This document shows, one piece after another, positions 1 through 7,708 of a stretch of DNA of 64,000 nt. The notes under the pieces are model-generated. The model made no database searches and had not been told where the DNA came from. It saw only the letters and a program-made list of their open reading frames with translations. Location: assembly GCF_019219025.1 (NCBI RefSeq), contig NZ_JAHUWN010000005.1, positions 124,001-188,000 on the forward strand. Direction: 5' to 3'. The DNA comes from Bacillus sp. sid0103 (lineage in GTDB: Bacteria; Bacillota; Bacilli; Bacillales_B; DSM-18226). Positions within the stretch are counted from its first letter, which is position 1, and the number at the start of each line of letters is the position of its first letter. The translations under genes were made by a program, and so were the position numbers.

Positions 1-1
1 T

Positions 2-559
2 ATTTCGTATCTTTTCCACGTTTGGCAGGTTCAAGCCATTGGGGCAGCTTATTTAATTTTCATCGCATTAAAACATTTACTAAAAAAGGACCACGGAGAA
101 AAAGAGAAAAAAGGGAAAAGCTTTCGTATGACGGTTGCGCAAATTTCATTAGCAGATATCGCATTCGCTGTTGACTCTATTTTAGCTGCCGTAGCTCTTG
201 TCATTGCCTTGCCAGATACACCAATGGGGGATATCGGAGGTATGGATGGGGCTCAATTTATTGTTATTTTATTAGGAGCGGTTGCAGGATTAATTGTTAT
301 TCGTTTTGCAGCCGGGTACTTCGTTAAGCTATTGACAGAACGTCCTAGTCTTGAAACAGCAGCTATGTTACTTGTCGGTTGGGTAGGGGTTAAGTTATTA
401 ATGCATACTCTTGCGCATCCAGCACTGCACATTATTCCTCACGAGTTTGTTGAGGGACCCATTTGGAATACAATCTTTTGGTCAGTTATGCTTCTTATTG
501 CTATAGGTGGATGGTTTTTATCGAAAGGGAAAACAGAAAAAACCAGTGAGGCAAAGTAA
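2..559 (+). CDS. TerC family integral membrane protein (5'-partial)
   Basis: The reading frame is open from base 2, so the gene begins before the window; an internal ATG at 128 is not its start. The visible 185 residues hold several hydrophobic segments and the TerC signature DIAFAVDSILAAVAL, with an acidic residue inside a membrane helix. TerC proteins (YkoY, YceF and YjbE in B. subtilis) are membrane proteins linked to metal export, notably Mn, and to tellurite resistance; which paralog this is cannot be decided from the fragment. A charged loop (KKDHGEKEKKGK) precedes the signature. The C-terminus ends in a short lysine-rich tail, and a hairpin terminator follows. Confidence 0.85.
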   Translation: MSYLFHVWQVQAIGAAYLIFIALKHLLKKDHGEKEKKGKSFRMTVAQISLADIAFAVDSILAAVALVIALPDTPMGDIGGMDGAQFIVILLGAVAGLIVIRFAAGYFVKLLTERPSLETAAMLLVGWVGVKLLMHTLAHPALHIIPHEFVEGPIWNTIFWSVMLLIAIGGWFLSKGKTEKTSEAK

Positions 560-639
560 AATTTCGGTAGGAATCCGGCAAAAATGATAAAAAAACTGGA
601 TGAAAAAGTGGAAACTTGAGCCCATCTAGTCAAAAAACG

Positions 640-669
640 AAAGAGATTGGAATGTCCAATCTCTTTTTG
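640..669. terminator. Bidirectional hairpin terminator
   Basis: The arms AAGAGATTGG and CCAATCTCTT enclose a 5-nt loop, with a T-run on the plus strand and T-rich sequence on the minus strand. It sits between the convergent terC-like gene and the last gene of the nos operon and could serve both. Confidence 0.75.
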
Positions 670-682
670 ACGTGCTAATCCC

Positions 683-1585
683 TTAGAGGATCTCAATTTT
701 CAATGAATTCACCTGGGAAACAAGGAGTTCTTCGTAGTCTTTTTGGGCTTGGTAGTAGATTTCTTGGTCGCCGGCTTTTGGATTTTCCTTTTTGGCTTTG
801 TCAATTAAGTCCTTTTGAACCTTCTGGGACATGACAATCAAATGATACTGCTTCTTTTCCATTGCCCAGAACTTCTCTTCGCCATACTCGTTAATCAGTT
901 TTTTAGAAGACTCAAATTGATAATATTGCTCGCGTGCTTTGAGGAGGGCTGTATCCACTTCGGTCTCTGCTGCTTTGTGACCCTTTTCATCAGCCAGTAA
1001 GGCCATCGCACGGAGACGAATAATTTGCGTTAATAATTGATTTTTATCCTCGAGTGTTTTCTCCTGGCTGTCTAAATAAGCCAGTTCTTCTTCTAACTGT
1101 TTGCCCGAGTATTTTTCCTCTGCGCTCTCGCGGTTGATCGCCAGTTGTAATTGGTTAATAAACTTATAAAAGCTGACATCCTCAGTAGTAACCCAGTCAC
1201 CGTTCACCTTGGCAACGCCTTTTGGCTTGGTGACGTTAAGTTCTATTACCTTCTCTGCCTTTTTACCGTCTTTTTCTAACGTAAACGCTGCCTCATATTT
1301 CCCGCCCATCGGCAGATTCACTTTACCAGAATAAGTGCCATTTTTCCCTTCAACAAGCTTTACATCATTGCTGCCATGATCCATTTCTGTCATCGCTAAA
1401 TGGGCGGACACATCGAGTCCCTTCACAGCCTTTTTGTTCTCGATTATGTTTATTTCAAATGGCATCGCCGTGTCCTTAACGAAATATAGGTCCTTCGTGA
1501 CTGTCACCTTATAATTTGGTTCTGAACTGCACCCTGTTACGATCGCAACCAGAAGAAGGATGGCAAACATTAGCCGTATCTTCAT
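683..1585 (-). CDS. Lipoprotein with FixH/YtkA-like domain and SurA-like C-terminal region (nos operon)
   Basis: A 300-residue predicted lipoprotein, with a signal peptide ending at the lipobox VTGC (Cys19 or close by). Residues about 25-120 resemble the FixH/YtkA-like domain, including an M/H-rich stretch HLAMTEMDHGS and LPMGGKYE, features expected of extracytoplasmic copper handling. Residues about 125-300 are helical and charged and start with VAKVNGDWVTTEDV, resembling the N-terminal domain of SurA-type foldases. It is the last gene of the nos operon and overlaps nosF by one base. Clade II nos clusters of Gram-positives often lack nosL, so this protein is a candidate for delivering copper to NosZ or for assisting its folding outside the membrane; that role is inference. 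Confidence 0.75.
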   Translation of the reverse strand: MKIRLMFAILLLVAIVTGCSSEPNYKVTVTKDLYFVKDTAMPFEINIIENKKAVKGLDVSAHLAMTEMDHGSNDVKLVEGKNGTYSGKVNLPMGGKYEAAFTLEKDGKKAEKVIELNVTKPKGVAKVNGDWVTTEDVSFYKFINQLQLAINRESAEEKYSGKQLEEELAYLDSQEKTLEDKNQLLTQIIRLRAMALLADEKGHKAAETEVDTALLKAREQYYQFESSKKLINEYGEEKFWAMEKKQYHLIVMSQKVQKDLIDKAKKENPKAGDQEIYYQAQKDYEELLVSQVNSLKIEIL

Positions 1586-2259
1586 CAGCTGATCCCTCCT
1601 AAATGATGAGTGTGTAAAAACTCTGCTACTGTATATTTTTCCATTTTTCCATCAGCTAAATAAGCTACATGGGTACATATCTGCTTAATTTCATCCAGAT
1701 GGTGCGAGGAGAGTAGAATGGTTTTATCCTGAAGGGAACCGAGCACCTCTAAGATCTCTTTTCTGCCATGCGGGTCGATGCCGCTCGTCGGTTCATCCAG
1801 AATGAGCAGGCTTGAATCTTGATAAAGGGTAATCGCTAAACCAAGGCGCTGCAGCATCCCTTTGGAATACTTTTTCACTTGTTCATGGCGGTCGTCCCAC
1901 AAGCCGACCGAGCGAAGCACCTGCTCAATCCGTTCCTGGTTAGCGGTCTTTGATACTGCTTCGGCAAAGAACGTCATATTTTCAAGGCCGGTCAGCATCG
2001 GATAAAGCATGAATTTTTCTGGGAGATAAGCGATTATTCTTTTCCATTCCTCATTTTTCTTGTGGACCGCAATCCCATTGATTAAAATCTCCCCGTTCTT
2101 AACCGGCAATAACCCAAGCAGACTACTAATAAACGTTGATTTCCCGGCCCCATTGCGGCCAACCAATGCACAGATTTCGTTCGGATAAATGTCGAGATTG
2201 ATTGAATCTAAGACTGTCTTTTTTCCGAAAGATTGCTGTAAGTTTGTCACTTTGATCAT
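1585..2259 (-). CDS. nosF: NosF, ABC transporter ATP-binding protein
   Basis: A 224-residue ABC ATPase with Walker A GRNGAGKST (about residue 35), signature YSKGMLQRLGLA and Walker B LLILDEPTSG followed by the H-loop LLSSHH. NosF pairs with the membrane protein NosY and the extracytoplasmic protein NosD, a trio needed to assemble the CuZ centre of nitrous oxide reductase, probably by supplying sulfur or copper. The start overlaps the nosY stop by four bases (ATGA), indicating translational coupling. Assignment to nosF rather than a generic ABC ATPase rests on the operon context with nosZ, nosD and nosY. Confidence 0.92.
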   Translation of the reverse strand: MIKVTNLQQSFGKKTVLDSINLDIYPNEICALVGRNGAGKSTFISSLLGLLPVKNGEILINGIAVHKKNEEWKRIIAYLPEKFMLYPMLTGLENMTFFAEAVSKTANQERIEQVLRSVGLWDDRHEQVKKYSKGMLQRLGLAITLYQDSSLLILDEPTSGIDPHGRKEILEVLGSLQDKTILLSSHHLDEIKQICTHVAYLADGKMEKYTVAEFLHTHHLGGIS

Positions 2260-3053
2260 TCGTACCCCTCCTTACGATTGAAAACAATCGCTGTGAAAAA
2301 TGAAGCGATGAGCCAGAACAAGAGATTTCCGAGTAGGAAGAATACAGGCTTCGTCCACATAAACGCTTGTAAAAGTCTCGACATATGGCCAAAGGAATAT
2401 ACACCTGTTCCTGTTTCTAGGAACATTCGAACAGCCTGAAGCGGATTTAAAAAGTAGACGGAAGAAAATAGTTTCACATTTTCATGCGTTACATCAGGTA
2501 AGAACGACAGCAAGATAAAATCATGTAAGAAGAAGAAGTAGAACCAGACAAAAATCGTATAGCCGATAATCTGCATCCGTGAACGGCTAAAAGAGCCGAT
2601 TGCCGCGCCAATTTGCAGGAATACGAGGCTCATGCAAACGATCGCCGCGACAAATATAAAATAACTTTTCATATCGAGTTGAAAATTAAATTTAAGCAAT
2701 AACAAATAAATGAAAAACCATGTTAACAACGGAATCAGCACAACGGCATAGAGCCCGAGGCTTTTTTTTATGAGAAAACTTCCGAAATGGTCTGTCTTGG
2801 TTAATAGCATAATCAAGGTCTTTTGTTCTTTCTCTTGGAAAATCGAGAACGCCCCGATAAACAAGCAGAGAATCGGGATAAAATAGATGATCGTATCAAA
2901 CAAATTGATTAAGAGCACATAATAGCCTTTATCAAATGAAAGGACAGAGGATCGAAATAAAATCGCGATTGAAATCAGAACAATAATGCTTAAGCTAAGC
3001 CACAGTCCTTTTCCCCTTAAATTTTCCTTCCATTCCTTCCAAATATAATGCAT
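2256..3053 (-). CDS. nosY: NosY, ABC transporter permease
   Basis: A 265-residue membrane protein with about six hydrophobic helices, starting MHYIWKEWKENLRG and typical of ABC-2 permeases such as NosY. The conserved EKEQKTLIMLLTK segment after the second helix is characteristic of this group. The start lies 37 bases inside the 3' end of nosD and has its own ribosome binding site (AAAGGGGAG) within nosD. Together with NosF and NosD it forms the maturation complex for NosZ. The neighbouring genes make the assignment firm. Confidence 0.92.
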   Translation of the reverse strand: MHYIWKEWKENLRGKGLWLSLSIIVLISIAILFRSSVLSFDKGYYVLLINLFDTIIYFIPILCLFIGAFSIFQEKEQKTLIMLLTKTDHFGSFLIKKSLGLYAVVLIPLLTWFFIYLLLLKFNFQLDMKSYFIFVAAIVCMSLVFLQIGAAIGSFSRSRMQIIGYTIFVWFYFFFLHDFILLSFLPDVTHENVKLFSSVYFLNPLQAVRMFLETGTGVYSFGHMSRLLQAFMWTKPVFFLLGNLLFWLIASFFTAIVFNRKEGYE

Positions 3054-4357
3054 AGTCGTTGTCTCCCCTTTAGTAAAATCGCCACAATTAGTAGGCCGGC
3101 AATCAGAAAAATCGCTTTCGCATAGGTTCCTTTTGCAGCTGTGAGAGGGTGCGGGTCATGAAACATGACTGCTTCGGTTGTGAGTACAGAGTTCATTTTT
3201 TCGTAAATCTTCAGAGCGGGACTTTTTAAAAATAAATAGGATAATTCTTGGTCTTCGATTAATTGGTATAAAGAAGATTGATAGGTTATTGGAAAATCCC
3301 CAATGCTGTCTTGGTCTAGATCGGTGATGGGGAACGTGCCGCCCCAATCATTCCCTTTGCCATCTTTGCTCCAGGAATTATGGTCACTAGTGCCACCAAG
3401 GGTTACAGCAGGAATCGTATTTTCGGTAATTTGGTTTAACGTGAAAACTTGTTCATTGGAACTCGCCCACAATTCAATACCGATCTGATTTTGTACGATT
3501 TTGTTGTGGCGAAATTCGTTTCGCGTCGCTTGATCGATATACATACCGCGTTGATTCATGTAAAAAGTATTATTGGCAATATCATTGTCATTGGCTTGGA
3601 GCAGCAATAATCCAAAGGACTTGTTGCCGTAGTTTACGACGAATTGATTATCTTCGAGCTGCAAATGGTTCGAGTTCATAATTGCAGCGCCGCCGGTATT
3701 CATCGTGAAGGTATTTTTCTTAAAAATGTTTTCATCAGAATACATGTAATGTAATCCATATCTAGTATGGCTGATTGTATTTTCATAGCTGTGATTGTGA
3801 TTGGCGTATTCAAAGAACATCCCGTCCCGGGTGCCTTCGATCGTATTCTTTTCTAGCAAATTATCATTGGCATAGTAAACATGAATCCCATTCCCCTGGG
3901 AGGCAATTTCACCTCTCCCCAGACCTTTAATATCGTTGGCACGAATGGTATTCTCGTGCGCCTGGCTTAAATAAATGCCGTGAAAGGAGTCTCGGATGCT
4001 GATGTGTTCGACAAGATTCTTGTTTGTGTAAATCTTGATGGCCGCATATTCCTCTGCTGAGTTTCGGTTCATACTGCCATGTGTGACTGTCAGGTGGCTC
4101 AGCGTCACATGCGGGGCCTTAATCGAAATGACATTCCCCGTTCCATCTCCCTTGATCACGGTATGATTTGAGCCAATAATCGTCATCGGTTTGTCGATGA
4201 CAATATTGCCCTGGTACGTTTTATTTTCAAGATTCAGGACCGCCCCTGCTTTCAGGCTGTCGATCGTTGCTTGTAAATTTTCGGCGGCCAGCTTTTTCTC
4301 AGGACTCATAATTAGCAATAGAGAAAAAATGAAAGAGAAGAGCGCAAGTTTTTTCAT
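3017..4357 (-). CDS. nosD: NosD, extracytoplasmic nitrous oxide reductase maturation protein
   Basis: A 446-residue protein with an N-terminal Sec signal peptide (MKKLALFSFIFSLLLIMSP), followed by a parallel beta-helix of CASH repeats from about residue 50 to 330. These are seen as recurring N-N-x-x-x-N and H-x-I-x-x-N patterns (for example NHLQLEDNQF and ENTISHTRYGL). A hydrophobic helix near the C-terminus (IFLIAGLLIVAILL) probably anchors it in the membrane. NosD acts outside the cytoplasmic membrane with NosF and NosY in CuZ cluster biogenesis. The ATG directly follows the TAA of nosB. Confidence 0.95.
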   Translation of the reverse strand: MKKLALFSFIFSLLLIMSPEKKLAAENLQATIDSLKAGAVLNLENKTYQGNIVIDKPMTIIGSNHTVIKGDGTGNVISIKAPHVTLSHLTVTHGSMNRNSAEEYAAIKIYTNKNLVEHISIRDSFHGIYLSQAHENTIRANDIKGLGRGEIASQGNGIHVYYANDNLLEKNTIEGTRDGMFFEYANHNHSYENTISHTRYGLHYMYSDENIFKKNTFTMNTGGAAIMNSNHLQLEDNQFVVNYGNKSFGLLLLQANDNDIANNTFYMNQRGMYIDQATRNEFRHNKIVQNQIGIELWASSNEQVFTLNQITENTIPAVTLGGTSDHNSWSKDGKGNDWGGTFPITDLDQDSIGDFPITYQSSLYQLIEDQELSYLFLKSPALKIYEKMNSVLTTEAVMFHDPHPLTAAKGTYAKAIFLIAGLLIVAILLKGRQRLCIIFGRNGRKI

Positions 4358-4927
4358 TTATTTTCGATCCTTCCATAACGGAATGAGTAGTAGGATAAAC
4401 GCTGCCATCACCAAATACGTACCGATGCCAAGAAGGCTGGTCGTTTGAAAGTTTGCAACGGTGTTATGTCCTATAATAGGTGGAACAAATGGATCCATTT
4501 TGATCGGTGCTTCAGGACTTAAATTCGTGCCAAACTTCTTCAGGGCATGATGGAGGTCATAGATTCCAAGCCCGCCGCCAATGACAAAAAGGCTGATTAA
4601 TCCGTACAGGACTGATTTTTTTCGAAGCAGGGCGGTTATAAGCGTAAGGGCAGCCAATCCACTAACCAGGTAAGGTAAATACGATAATTCAGGAAAGTTC
4701 TTTTCACTGAAGTTCGCCATCCCGATATAGTGATTTAGCCCATTAACGATATCTATTTGCCCATCAAGCTTATTCGGGTACACGATGATATTTAACCCTT
4801 CAGGATATTGGGGGGCCACGAAGACCATTTTCCACCACGGAAAAAACAATGAGATGACAATTAAAATAGTTGAAGTAACTAGTAATAAGGAAGAAACTAC
4901 TGATAATTTTTTCGTTTTACCCTTCAT
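4358..4927 (-). CDS. nosB: NosB-like four-helix membrane protein between nosZ and nosD
   Basis: A 189-residue membrane protein with about four predicted helices (near residues 8-30, 85-105, 110-130 and 165-185). A small membrane protein at this place, between nosZ and nosD, is typical of clade II nos clusters, where it has been called NosB; its biochemical role is unknown. I chose the ATG at 4927 (MKGKTKK...) because an AAAGGCG sequence lies about 8 bases upstream. A longer frame reaching 4978 would run into a dispersed repeat and is less likely. The symbol is assigned by position, not by a recognised motif. Confidence 0.75.
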   Translation of the reverse strand: MKGKTKKLSVVSSLLLVTSTILIVISLFFPWWKMVFVAPQYPEGLNIIVYPNKLDGQIDIVNGLNHYIGMANFSEKNFPELSYLPYLVSGLAALTLITALLRKKSVLYGLISLFVIGGGLGIYDLHHALKKFGTNLSPEAPIKMDPFVPPIIGHNTVANFQTTSLLGIGTYLVMAAFILLLIPLWKDRK

Positions 4928-4945
4928 ATTAACATCGCCTTTATT

Positions 4946-5063
4946 AAGAAGTGGAGGCGCCTTGACGAGCCCTAACAAGCATAAGGCGAGCCCTTCAAGA
5001 AGGCGTTTTTTGCCTTCTTAAGAGAGTGACTTAGACGAAGAGGGGCTAGGCGCTGCAACTAGA
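4946..5063. repeat. Dispersed structured repeat, type E (copy 1), inside the nos operon
   Basis: This copy starts GTGGAGGCGCC and ends GGGGCTAGGCGCTGCAACTAG, matching the GGAAGCGCC ... GGGGCTAGGCGCTG(T/C)AGCTAG family seen at 19.9, 25.7, 27.9, 30.9 and 54.8 kb. The two ends are roughly inverted and the copy is GC-rich for the region. It splits nosZ from nosBDYF. Confidence 0.8.
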
Positions 5064-5094
5064 TTTTATAGATAATAAGAGTTGTAAACACAGA

Positions 5095-5123
5095 TGGGTA
5101 TCAATCGATTTCATTGATACCCA
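5095..5123. terminator. Hairpin downstream of nosZ without T-run (attenuator or RNA-stabilising stem)
   Basis: A perfect 11-bp stem (TGGGTATCAAT / ATTGATACCCA, 7-nt loop) lies just after the nosZ stop. There is no clear T-run on the minus strand, so it may stabilise or partly terminate the nosZ message and reduce expression of nosBDYF. Confidence 0.6.
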
Positions 5124-5134
5124 TCAGCAACGGA

Positions 5135-7000
5135 TTATTTAGCAGGTTTTACAAGGAAGTATCCGGTCATTTCCTGGTGAAGTGCAGAACAGAAGTTTGT
5201 GCAATAAAGTGGGTAGGTTCCGGCTTTATTGGCGACAAATTCCATGGTGTTGGTTTGTCCAGGCTGAACTTCCATGTTTAAGTTATAGCTGTTGATGGCA
5301 AATCCGTGGGTGATATCCTCATCAAAATCAATATTTGTCAGATGAATCGTGACATGATCTCCTTCATTTACTTCAATCACATCAGGGCGCTTTGCTTTGG
5401 CATCAAAGATGAATTTTGAACGCATCGCGATTCCGTATACATCGACTTTGTTGCCATTGCGGACGATTTTCGTATCGCTCTGCTTATAAACGGCTTCCTT
5501 ATTCTTTTCATCTTTCGGATAGACTTCAATCGTTTTGATCTTATCGGCTTTAATAATTTGTGCATAGTGCGGTTCTGGGTTGACTGGTGCGGATTGGACT
5601 ACCTTCATTTTGCCGCTGATATCAATGAGCTGCATCGATTCTGGATGAGAAGGTCCGACCGACAAGTAGCTGTCTTTGGCAATCTTGTTTAAAGCAATGA
5701 TCCATTTTCCATCTGGTGCCACGGTGTCACCTTCGGCGGCAACAGAGTGTCCTGGAGAATATTGAACAGGAACACGGTCTAACGTTTCCCCTGTTTTTGG
5801 ATCCCATTTCACAATCTCAGAAGAAATGAACATTGTTGTATAGGCCATACCTTTGTCATCGAATTGTGTGTGTAATGGTCCTAAGGCATTTTCAGGGTTA
5901 ACTTCTCTTTCCATAACGGATTTATAATTTAGGACTGGAATCCCATTCCGTTCCCCAGCGAAGTCTTTGTTTGCAACGGCTTTAAATGCTTTTTCAAACG
6001 AGAAGACAGTCATTGTTGGTGCTAATTTTCCGGAAGCAATAAAGTGCTTGCCATCTGGTGTAACGTCGACTCCATGTGGCGATTTTGCGACTGGAATTAA
6101 ATAGATGCCGCCTTTTTGCTTTTCAGGGAAAATCATCTTCTGTCCGCCTACATTTTCGTACTTGCCTTCCTTGACCATTTTTTCGAGCTCTTTCCAGTTA
6201 AACAGAACAATATAGTCACGGTCTGCTTGTGAAGCGTTTATTTCAAGGTTCGTGGTAGCTTCTTCGGTATTATAAGTCGTCATAACCGCCCAATCAGCTG
6301 ATTCTTTTTTACCCGCATCGGAAAGGTCATAGGACCATGGTGGAAGCGCAACTTGGTAGCCAATATTTAGCTTTTCTTTGCTTTGGTCAAACGTTACTGC
6401 AGACATCACGCCGCGGTATTTTGTGCTGTAGTCATCTAGCGATTCGTATTTGTGTTCAAGCGGTACGGCGAAACGTGTCGGCAGGAACATATACTCAGTG
6501 TTTTCAGTAACGAAGGCAGCACAGTGCGGGCCGCTTGTATTTGGAACCTTAATGATGTCTTTCACGGTGAAGGTTTTTAGATCCATGGCGGCGGCACGGC
6601 TGTTACCAACATCGGTCGCAAACATATATTTACCGTCATAGTCACCTTTAGTCTCAGAGAAGGCTGGGTGATGGAGGTCGCCCCATGTGTACCCGCCCAT
6701 TAACTTCTTCGAGTGTTCATCAAAGCCATACCCTGTTGCTGAATCCTGTGAAAACACTGGAACCGTTCGAATATGACGCATCGACGGAACCCCATAAATA
6801 AACATTTGACCTGAGTGGCCGCCAGACGCAAAGAGGTAATAATCATCTTTTTGGCCGAATGGTACGTACACCTTTTCTGCATCGCTCTTTGTAGTTGAGG
6901 CTGCTTCCGTATTCGTCTTTGTTGAGAAATCGGCAAACGAGATCGTTGCGGCGACAAACCCGGCAAGCAGACCCGATGCAATCGGAATCCATTTTTTCAT
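5135..7000 (-). CDS. nosZ: Nitrous oxide reductase NosZ, Sec-type (clade II)
   Basis: A 621-residue enzyme reducing N2O to N2 outside the cytoplasmic membrane. The N-terminus (MKKWIPIASGLLAGFVAATISF) is a Sec signal without the twin arginine of classical clade I enzymes. The seven-bladed propeller carries the histidines expected for the CuZ cluster, visible in GDLHHPAF, SGPHCAAF, KSPHGVDV, GPLHTQFD, SPGHSVAA and PEPHYAQ. The C-terminal cupredoxin domain has the CuA motif CTNFCSALHQEM (C-x3-C-x3-H-x2-M) around residue 600. Length and motifs are those of a complete enzyme. It lies directly downstream of the cytochrome c gene nosC, the likely electron donor. Confidence 0.98.
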   Translation of the reverse strand: MKKWIPIASGLLAGFVAATISFADFSTKTNTEAASTTKSDAEKVYVPFGQKDDYYLFASGGHSGQMFIYGVPSMRHIRTVPVFSQDSATGYGFDEHSKKLMGGYTWGDLHHPAFSETKGDYDGKYMFATDVGNSRAAAMDLKTFTVKDIIKVPNTSGPHCAAFVTENTEYMFLPTRFAVPLEHKYESLDDYSTKYRGVMSAVTFDQSKEKLNIGYQVALPPWSYDLSDAGKKESADWAVMTTYNTEEATTNLEINASQADRDYIVLFNWKELEKMVKEGKYENVGGQKMIFPEKQKGGIYLIPVAKSPHGVDVTPDGKHFIASGKLAPTMTVFSFEKAFKAVANKDFAGERNGIPVLNYKSVMEREVNPENALGPLHTQFDDKGMAYTTMFISSEIVKWDPKTGETLDRVPVQYSPGHSVAAEGDTVAPDGKWIIALNKIAKDSYLSVGPSHPESMQLIDISGKMKVVQSAPVNPEPHYAQIIKADKIKTIEVYPKDEKNKEAVYKQSDTKIVRNGNKVDVYGIAMRSKFIFDAKAKRPDVIEVNEGDHVTIHLTNIDFDEDITHGFAINSYNLNMEVQPGQTNTMEFVANKAGTYPLYCTNFCSALHQEMTGYFLVKPAK

Positions 7001-7015
7001 TTCAGTACACCACCT

Positions 7016-7471
7016 TTATTTTTCAGAAGCTTGTTTAAGTAGTTCTAATACTTGCTTACGTTCTTCATCTGATAATGGACTTTTGCCAATGACGCCTGAC
7101 ATGACGGCTGAAGTTGGCGCTTTTAAGAATTCTTCAATCGGCTTGCCGTGTTTCCCTTCAACGTTGGCATACGCCTGTGATAGGTCTGGCCCTACGGCAC
7201 CGCCTTTAATATTTAGAGCTTCAACACTGTGACAGCCAAGGCAGCCTTTTTTGTTTAGGATGTTATCCTCATTGGCAGAAACCGTAGTGGTTTCTTTTGA
7301 ATCTGTTGTCGCTTCCTCTTTGGCAGCTGCTGTTTCTGTTGCTTCAGTTTTTTCTGTTTGTGCCACTTGAGGCTGTTTTTCGGAATCCCCCATGATCACG
7401 CCAAACACTAAGTAGCCTAATCCAAAGCCTAGTAATGCACAGATAACAAAACTAATAATGGCTTTATTCAT
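7016..7471 (-). CDS. nosC: NosC-type c-type cytochrome
   Basis: A 151-residue monohaem cytochrome c with an N-terminal membrane anchor (residues about 4-24), an alanine/glutamate/threonine-rich linker (about 30-65) and one haem site CLGCH near residue 77. A methionine in SAVMSGVIG is a plausible sixth haem ligand. The start at ATG 7471 follows AAAGGAGGG; a longer frame to 7510 has no binding site. It is the first gene of the nos operon and probably carries electrons from the menaquinol pool or a bc complex to NosZ. The promoter holds an Fnr box. Confidence 0.9.
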   Translation of the reverse strand: MNKAIISFVICALLGFGLGYLVFGVIMGDSEKQPQVAQTEKTEATETAAAKEEATTDSKETTTVSANEDNILNKKGCLGCHSVEALNIKGGAVGPDLSQAYANVEGKHGKPIEEFLKAPTSAVMSGVIGKSPLSDEERKQVLELLKQASEK

Positions 7472-7508
7472 TTTTTTCCCTCCTTTTTTATATAAAATGA
7501 ACACCTTC

Positions 7509-7551
7509 ATCCTAAACGCTTACAATCGAGAAATTTGTGACCTGACGCACA
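7509..7551 (-). promoter_or_regulatory. Fnr-type activated promoter of the nos operon
   Basis: The sequence TGTGACCTGACGCACA (7536-7551) matches the Fnr/Crp consensus TGTGA-N6-TCACA at 9 of 10 positions. A minus-strand -10-like TAGGAT lies at 7509-7514, predicting a start near 7502. The box centre (7543.5) is then at -41.5, the classical class II activation position. Confidence 0.7.
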
Positions 7552-7620
7552 CTTTTTTAGTAGTTTTTGAACGTTTTGTGAAACACCGTTATTTCAAGCA
7601 ATTTGGAAAAATGAACGTTT

Positions 7621-7663
7621 TGTGAATTTCGTCACTACATCAGGAGACGGTGTTTTTTACAAT
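7621..7663 (+). promoter_or_regulatory. Fnr-type activated promoter of the divergent regulator gene
   Basis: The sequence TGTGAATTTCGTCACT (7621-7636) matches TGTGA-N6-TCACA at 9 of 10 positions. A -10 TACAAT lies at 7658-7663, predicting a start near 7670 and placing the box centre at -41.5. This suggests the regulator activates its own gene under low oxygen. Confidence 0.7.
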
Positions 7664-7708
7664 AGGAAGTAATCAATACGGAGATGAGAGAAATAGGTGG
7701 TGAGAAGA

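Noticed and set aside
4927..4978. NosB start at 4978
   Set aside because: The extra 17 codons (MLGLVKAPPLLNKGDVN) overlap a type E repeat; an AAAGGCG site supports ATG 4927.
7573..7588. Third Fnr box at TGTGAAACACCGTTAT
   Set aside because: Only one half-site fits; the second half is poor.
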